NCBI GenBank assembly: GCA_005884985.1
Contig: VAYK01000044.1
Location: forward strand, 1-26,717
Length of the DNA stretch: 26,717 bases
DNA from: Actinomycetota bacterium
Lineage (GTDB): Bacteria > Actinomycetota > Thermoleophilia > Solirubrobacterales > 70-9
Direction of reading: 5' to 3'
Shown: positions 23,657 to 26,717 of the stretch, piece by piece
Layout of the letters: each line of letters starts with the position of its first letter
Numbering within the stretch: the stretch's first letter is position 1
Notes under the pieces: generated by a model
The model's input: only the letters and a program-made list of their open reading frames with translations
What the model was told of the DNA's origin: nothing
Databases searched by the model: none
Program-made: the position numbers and the translations under genes

Positions 23657-25849
23657 GTGGCGGAGGAGCGCACCAAGACAGCAGAGCCCCACGTGGCCAG
23701 CGATGGCAAAGGGGCGGCCGCACACCCGCTTCCCGACCAGGCCACCTGCCGCGAGCTGCTCGAGACGATGGCGCTGATCCGCCGCTTCGAGGAGGAGGCC
23801 GGGCGCCAGTATCAGCAGGCCAAGGCCGGCGGCTTCCTGCACCTGGCGATCGGCGAGGAGGCGACGATCGTCGGCACCACCTCGGTGATGCGCCCGGATG
23901 ACGACCTGATCGGCACCTACCGCACCCATGGTCACGCGATCGCCCGCGGCACCGACCCGAAGCGCGTGATGGCGGAGCTGTTCGGCCGCGAGGACGGCTG
24001 CTCGCGGGGCCGGGGCGGCTCGATGCACATCTTCGACCTCGAGCGCCGCTTCATGGGCGGCTACGGGATCGTTGGCGGCAACCTCCCGCTGGCCGCCGGG
24101 CTTGCCCTGGCCTGCGACTACAAGGGCTCCGACTCGGTCACCGTCTGCATGTTCGGGGACGGCGCTGCGAATACCGGCAACTTCGGCGAGACGATGAACA
24201 TCGCCGCGCTGTGGAAGCTGCCCGTCGTCTTCCTGGTCGAGAACAACCTCTACGGCATGGGGACGGCGATCGAGCGCCACTCGGCGGTCACCGACCTGTC
24301 ACGCAGGGCCGACGGACTGGGTGTGCCGGGGGTCCGCGTCGACGGCATGGACGTGCTGGCGGTGCGCGAGACCGTCGCCGAGCACATCCGGATCGCGCGC
24401 GAGGATCGCCAGCCGACCCTGGTCGAGGCCTTCACCTACCGCTACCGGGGCCACTCGGCCGCCGACCCCGAGGTCTACCGGAGCAAGGAGGAGGTCGAGG
24501 AATGGCGCCAGAAGGACCCGGTCAAGGTCTTCCGGGACCGCCTCCTGGCCGACGGGGTGATCTCCGAGTCCGAGGTGGAGGAGCTGCGCGAGCGGCTCGA
24601 GCGACGCGTGATGGAGGCGGTCGAGTTCGCGGACAGCTCGCCCGAGCCGCCGCTGGAGTCGCTGTATGACCACCTCTACGTGGTCGGCGACCAGGTGCGC
24701 GGCTGGTACGCCGTCGACGAGCGCACGCCCGAGCCGCACCGCGGCGAGGAGGAGCGCGAGGTCGGCGCCGGGGGCGAGGCCCGGAAGCTGGCGGAGGCCG
24801 GGGCAGCCTACGCCGGTCAGGAGAGCCCCAGAGGACGCAGTCCCGGCCAGACGATGGATGACAGAGACGCATCCGACGCGCTCAACCAGGCACTCGCCGA
24901 GGAGATGCGCCGGGACGAGAGCGTCTTCGTCATGGGCGAGGACGTCGGGGTCTTCCAGGGCGCCTTCAAGGTCACCGAGGGCCTGCTCGACGAGTTCGGT
25001 GAGAAGCGGGTTCGCGACACGCCGATCTCGGAGAACACGATCGTCGGCACGGGCGTCGGCGCGGCGATGGCGGGGCTGCGCCCGGTGGTCGAGCTGATGA
25101 CCGTCAACTTCGCCCTGCTGGCCATGGACCAGATCGTCAACCACATGGCGGCGATCCCCTACATGTTCAACGGTCAGGTCCGCGTGCCGGTCGTGGTCCG
25201 GATGCCCGGCGGCGGCGGGCACCAGCTCGGCCCCACCCACTCCCACAGCCTCGAGGCCATGTTCCAGCAGATCCCCGGATTGCTCGTCGCCTCGCCATCC
25301 ACCCCCGCAGACGGCAAGGGGCTGCTGAAGGCGGCGATCCGAGACGACAATCCGGTGATCTTCATCGAGCACGAGACCCTGTACGGCGTCCGCGGCGAGG
25401 TTCCCGAGACCGACGATGGCGACCTCATGATCAACTTCGGTGAGGCGGCCGTGCTGCGCGAGGGCGGCGACGTGACGATCGTCGCCGTCCTGCGGATGGT
25501 GGACGTGGCCGGGAAGGCGGCGAAAACGCTCGCCAACGAGCACGGCGCCGAGGCGGAGGTGATCGATCCGCGCACCTTGCGCCCTCTCGACCTCGACACC
25601 ATCCTCGACTCCGTCCGCAAGACGAATCGCTGCGTGATCGTCGAGGAAGGCTGGCCGCACGGCGGCGTCGGCGCCAACATCGCGGCGCTGATCCAGGAAC
25701 AGGCATTCGACCACCTCGACGCGCCGATCCAGCGGGTCACCGGCGCCGATGTGCCGATGCCCTACGCGAGGCGCCTGGAGCAGGCGGCGATTCCGCACCC
25801 CGAGCACGTCGTCAGCGCCGCGCTGGCGACGCTCGAGGGGACCATCTAG
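23657..25849 (+). CDS. 2-oxoacid (probably pyruvate) dehydrogenase E1, fused alpha-beta subunits
   Basis: A 730-residue protein joining E1 alpha and E1 beta, which decarboxylate a 2-oxoacid with ThDP and pass the acyl group to E2 lipoyl. In the alpha part (~25-370), FLHLAIGEEA, YRTHGHAIARG and GRGGSMHIFD are typical, and GDGAANTGNFGETMNIAAL (from residue 167) ending in ENN is the ThDP/Mg motif. In the beta part (~400-730), MGEDVGVFQGAFKVTEGLL, DTPISE, MPGGGGHQLGPTHSHSLEA, DPRTLRPLD and EEGWPHGG are clear. The ~45-residue Glu/Gly-rich linker has no stop; an internal ATG at 24854 (residue 400) could also give a separate beta chain. The start GTG 23657 has no clear ribosome site and lies 6 nt after the previous stop. 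Pyruvate is the likeliest substrate, but branched-chain acids are possible. Confidence 0.9.
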   Translation: MAEERTKTAEPHVASDGKGAAAHPLPDQATCRELLETMALIRRFEEEAGRQYQQAKAGGFLHLAIGEEATIVGTTSVMRPDDDLIGTYRTHGHAIARGTDPKRVMAELFGREDGCSRGRGGSMHIFDLERRFMGGYGIVGGNLPLAAGLALACDYKGSDSVTVCMFGDGAANTGNFGETMNIAALWKLPVVFLVENNLYGMGTAIERHSAVTDLSRRADGLGVPGVRVDGMDVLAVRETVAEHIRIAREDRQPTLVEAFTYRYRGHSAADPEVYRSKEEVEEWRQKDPVKVFRDRLLADGVISESEVEELRERLERRVMEAVEFADSSPEPPLESLYDHLYVVGDQVRGWYAVDERTPEPHRGEEEREVGAGGEARKLAEAGAAYAGQESPRGRSPGQTMDDRDASDALNQALAEEMRRDESVFVMGEDVGVFQGAFKVTEGLLDEFGEKRVRDTPISENTIVGTGVGAAMAGLRPVVELMTVNFALLAMDQIVNHMAAIPYMFNGQVRVPVVVRMPGGGGHQLGPTHSHSLEAMFQQIPGLLVASPSTPADGKGLLKAAIRDDNPVIFIEHETLYGVRGEVPETDDGDLMINFGEAAVLREGGDVTIVAVLRMVDVAGKAAKTLANEHGAEAEVIDPRTLRPLDLDTILDSVRKTNRCVIVEEGWPHGGVGANIAALIQEQAFDHLDAPIQRVTGADVPMPYARRLEQAAIPHPEHVVSAALATLEGTI

Positions 25850-26717
25850 TGGCGACGGACATCGTCATGCCGCGCCTCTCGGACTCGATGGAGGAGGGCA
25901 CGATCCTGCGCTGGCTCAAGTCGCCCGGCGATCAGGTTGCACTCGGCGAGGAGCTGGTCGAGATCGAGACCGACAAGGCGAACATGGTCTACGAGGCGCC
26001 CGGTACGGGGACGCTGATCGAGATCGTCGCTGAAGAGGGCGACACGCTGCCGATCGGCCAGGTGATCGCGCGGGTCGGGGAGGCGGACGAGAAGCCCTCA
26101 GGCGAGGGTGCAGCCGCGGAGCGCGAGGCAGCGGAGGAGGCAGACGACGACCGCCGGAGCCCCTCTCCCGTCCATGGGTCGGCTGCTTCGCAGAGTTCTC
26201 GCGTCCGTGCTGCGGAGGCTCCGTCGGCCCTATCCCCCTCCTTCACCTCCTCCACCCAGCGCTCGGCCGCCCGGCGGATCGCAACCGAGAACGGGTTGGA
26301 TCTGAGCGCCCTGGCCGGCTCGGGGCCTGGGGGGCGGATCATCAAGGCCGACGTCGAGCGGGCGATCGCCGCCGGCCCCGCGCCGGTCGCGCCCCCGGCG
26401 CCGGCCACCGCGCCGTCTCCGGGCGCGCCCGCTGAGCCGACCCCGGGCGCGCGGGAGCGACCCGAGACCGCCAAGGGAGCCGTGTCTCACGAGGGCCTGA
26501 CGAAGCTCCAGCAGACCGTCGCGCGGCGGATGGCCGAGTCGAAGGCCACGGCGCCGCACTTCTACCTCTCCGCGGAGGTGGACATGACCCGCGCGGTCTC
26601 CGCGCGGGCGAGGATCAAGGCGGAGGCCGCCGATGGAGATCTCGTGCCGTCGTTCAACGACCTGGTCGTGAAGGCGTGCGCGATCGCGCTGCGGGAGCAC
26701 CCCCGCGCTAACGGCGC
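25849..26717 (+). CDS. 2-oxoacid dehydrogenase E2 (dihydrolipoamide acyltransferase), 5' part
   Basis: The first 289 codons of an E2, open at the right edge. The lipoyl domain (1-~80) has VMPRLSDSMEEGTI and ETDKANMVYEAP, with K43 the lipoylation site. A Ser/Ala/Glu-rich linker follows, then a peripheral-subunit-binding domain (RRIATENGLDLSAL, GSGPGGRIIKADVERAI) that holds E1 or E3. A Pro-Ala-rich linker (APVAPPAPATAPSPGAPAEP) leads to the start of the acyltransferase core (LQQTVARRMAESKATAPHFY). The GTG at 25849 shares one base with the E1 stop, so E1-E2 are coupled. The active-site His region lies beyond the window. Confidence 0.95.
   Translation, partial: MATDIVMPRLSDSMEEGTILRWLKSPGDQVALGEELVEIETDKANMVYEAPGTGTLIEIVAEEGDTLPIGQVIARVGEADEKPSGEGAAAEREAAEEADDDRRSPSPVHGSAASQSSRVRAAEAPSALSPSFTSSTQRSAARRIATENGLDLSALAGSGPGGRIIKADVERAIAAGPAPVAPPAPATAPSPGAPAEPTPGARERPETAKGAVSHEGLTKLQQTVARRMAESKATAPHFYLSAEVDMTRAVSARARIKAEAADGDLVPSFNDLVVKACAIALREHPRANG

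Overview
The window is high-GC DNA with dense, often overlapping genes, GTG starts and few Shine-Dalgarno sites. Gene content and protein style suggest an actinobacterium, possibly Thermoleophilia (Solirubrobacterales/Gaiellales). The class-level assignment is an inference; no rRNA or other taxonomic marker is present. The genes are mostly housekeeping, and I do not see a clear novel multi-gene system. What stands out is how many genes carry internal deletions, frameshifts or duplications.

Layout. 1-8110: purine biosynthesis genes purL (3' end), purF, purN and purH, all on +, with a glycosyltransferase and a secreted sulfatase inserted between purL and purF. The sulfatase is preceded by a collapsed remnant of a second sulfatase. 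8129-8631: a decayed PhzF-family pseudogene and a minus-strand tRNA-Lys(UUU). 8669-10088: a LigD-type phosphoesterase/ATP-dependent DNA ligase broken by a small internal deletion. 10142-14349: a cysteine-free Rrf2 regulator convergent with a four-gene sulfate ABC transporter operon (sbp-cysT-cysW-cysA, minus strand), which has a candidate operator in its promoter. 14458-16591: an unrecognised helical protein, a 21-22 bp tandem repeat array, and a membrane protein with a degenerate HD-GYP domain.

16668-21142: thiamine synthesis. A TPP riboswitch leads thiO-thiS-thiG on the minus strand, and thiE with a small membrane protein gene is divergent. An 822-bp tandem duplication gives two thiS genes, one intact thiG and one thiG truncated and fused in frame to the thiO tail. 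21180-26717: a 2-oxoacid dehydrogenase cluster: a damaged dihydrolipoamide dehydrogenase (E3), a peroxiredoxin, a DsbA-like protein, a fused E1 alpha-beta protein, and E2, which runs off the window.

How the genes fit together. The sulfate transporter, the Rrf2 regulator and perhaps the secreted sulfatase concern sulfur supply. ThiS/ThiG consume sulfur for the thiamine thiazole, and ThDP is the cofactor of the E1 protein. The number of small lesions (sulfatase paralog, phzF, ligD, thi duplication, lpd) means either a genome with active short-repeat rearrangement or an assembly artefact; read mapping would separate these.
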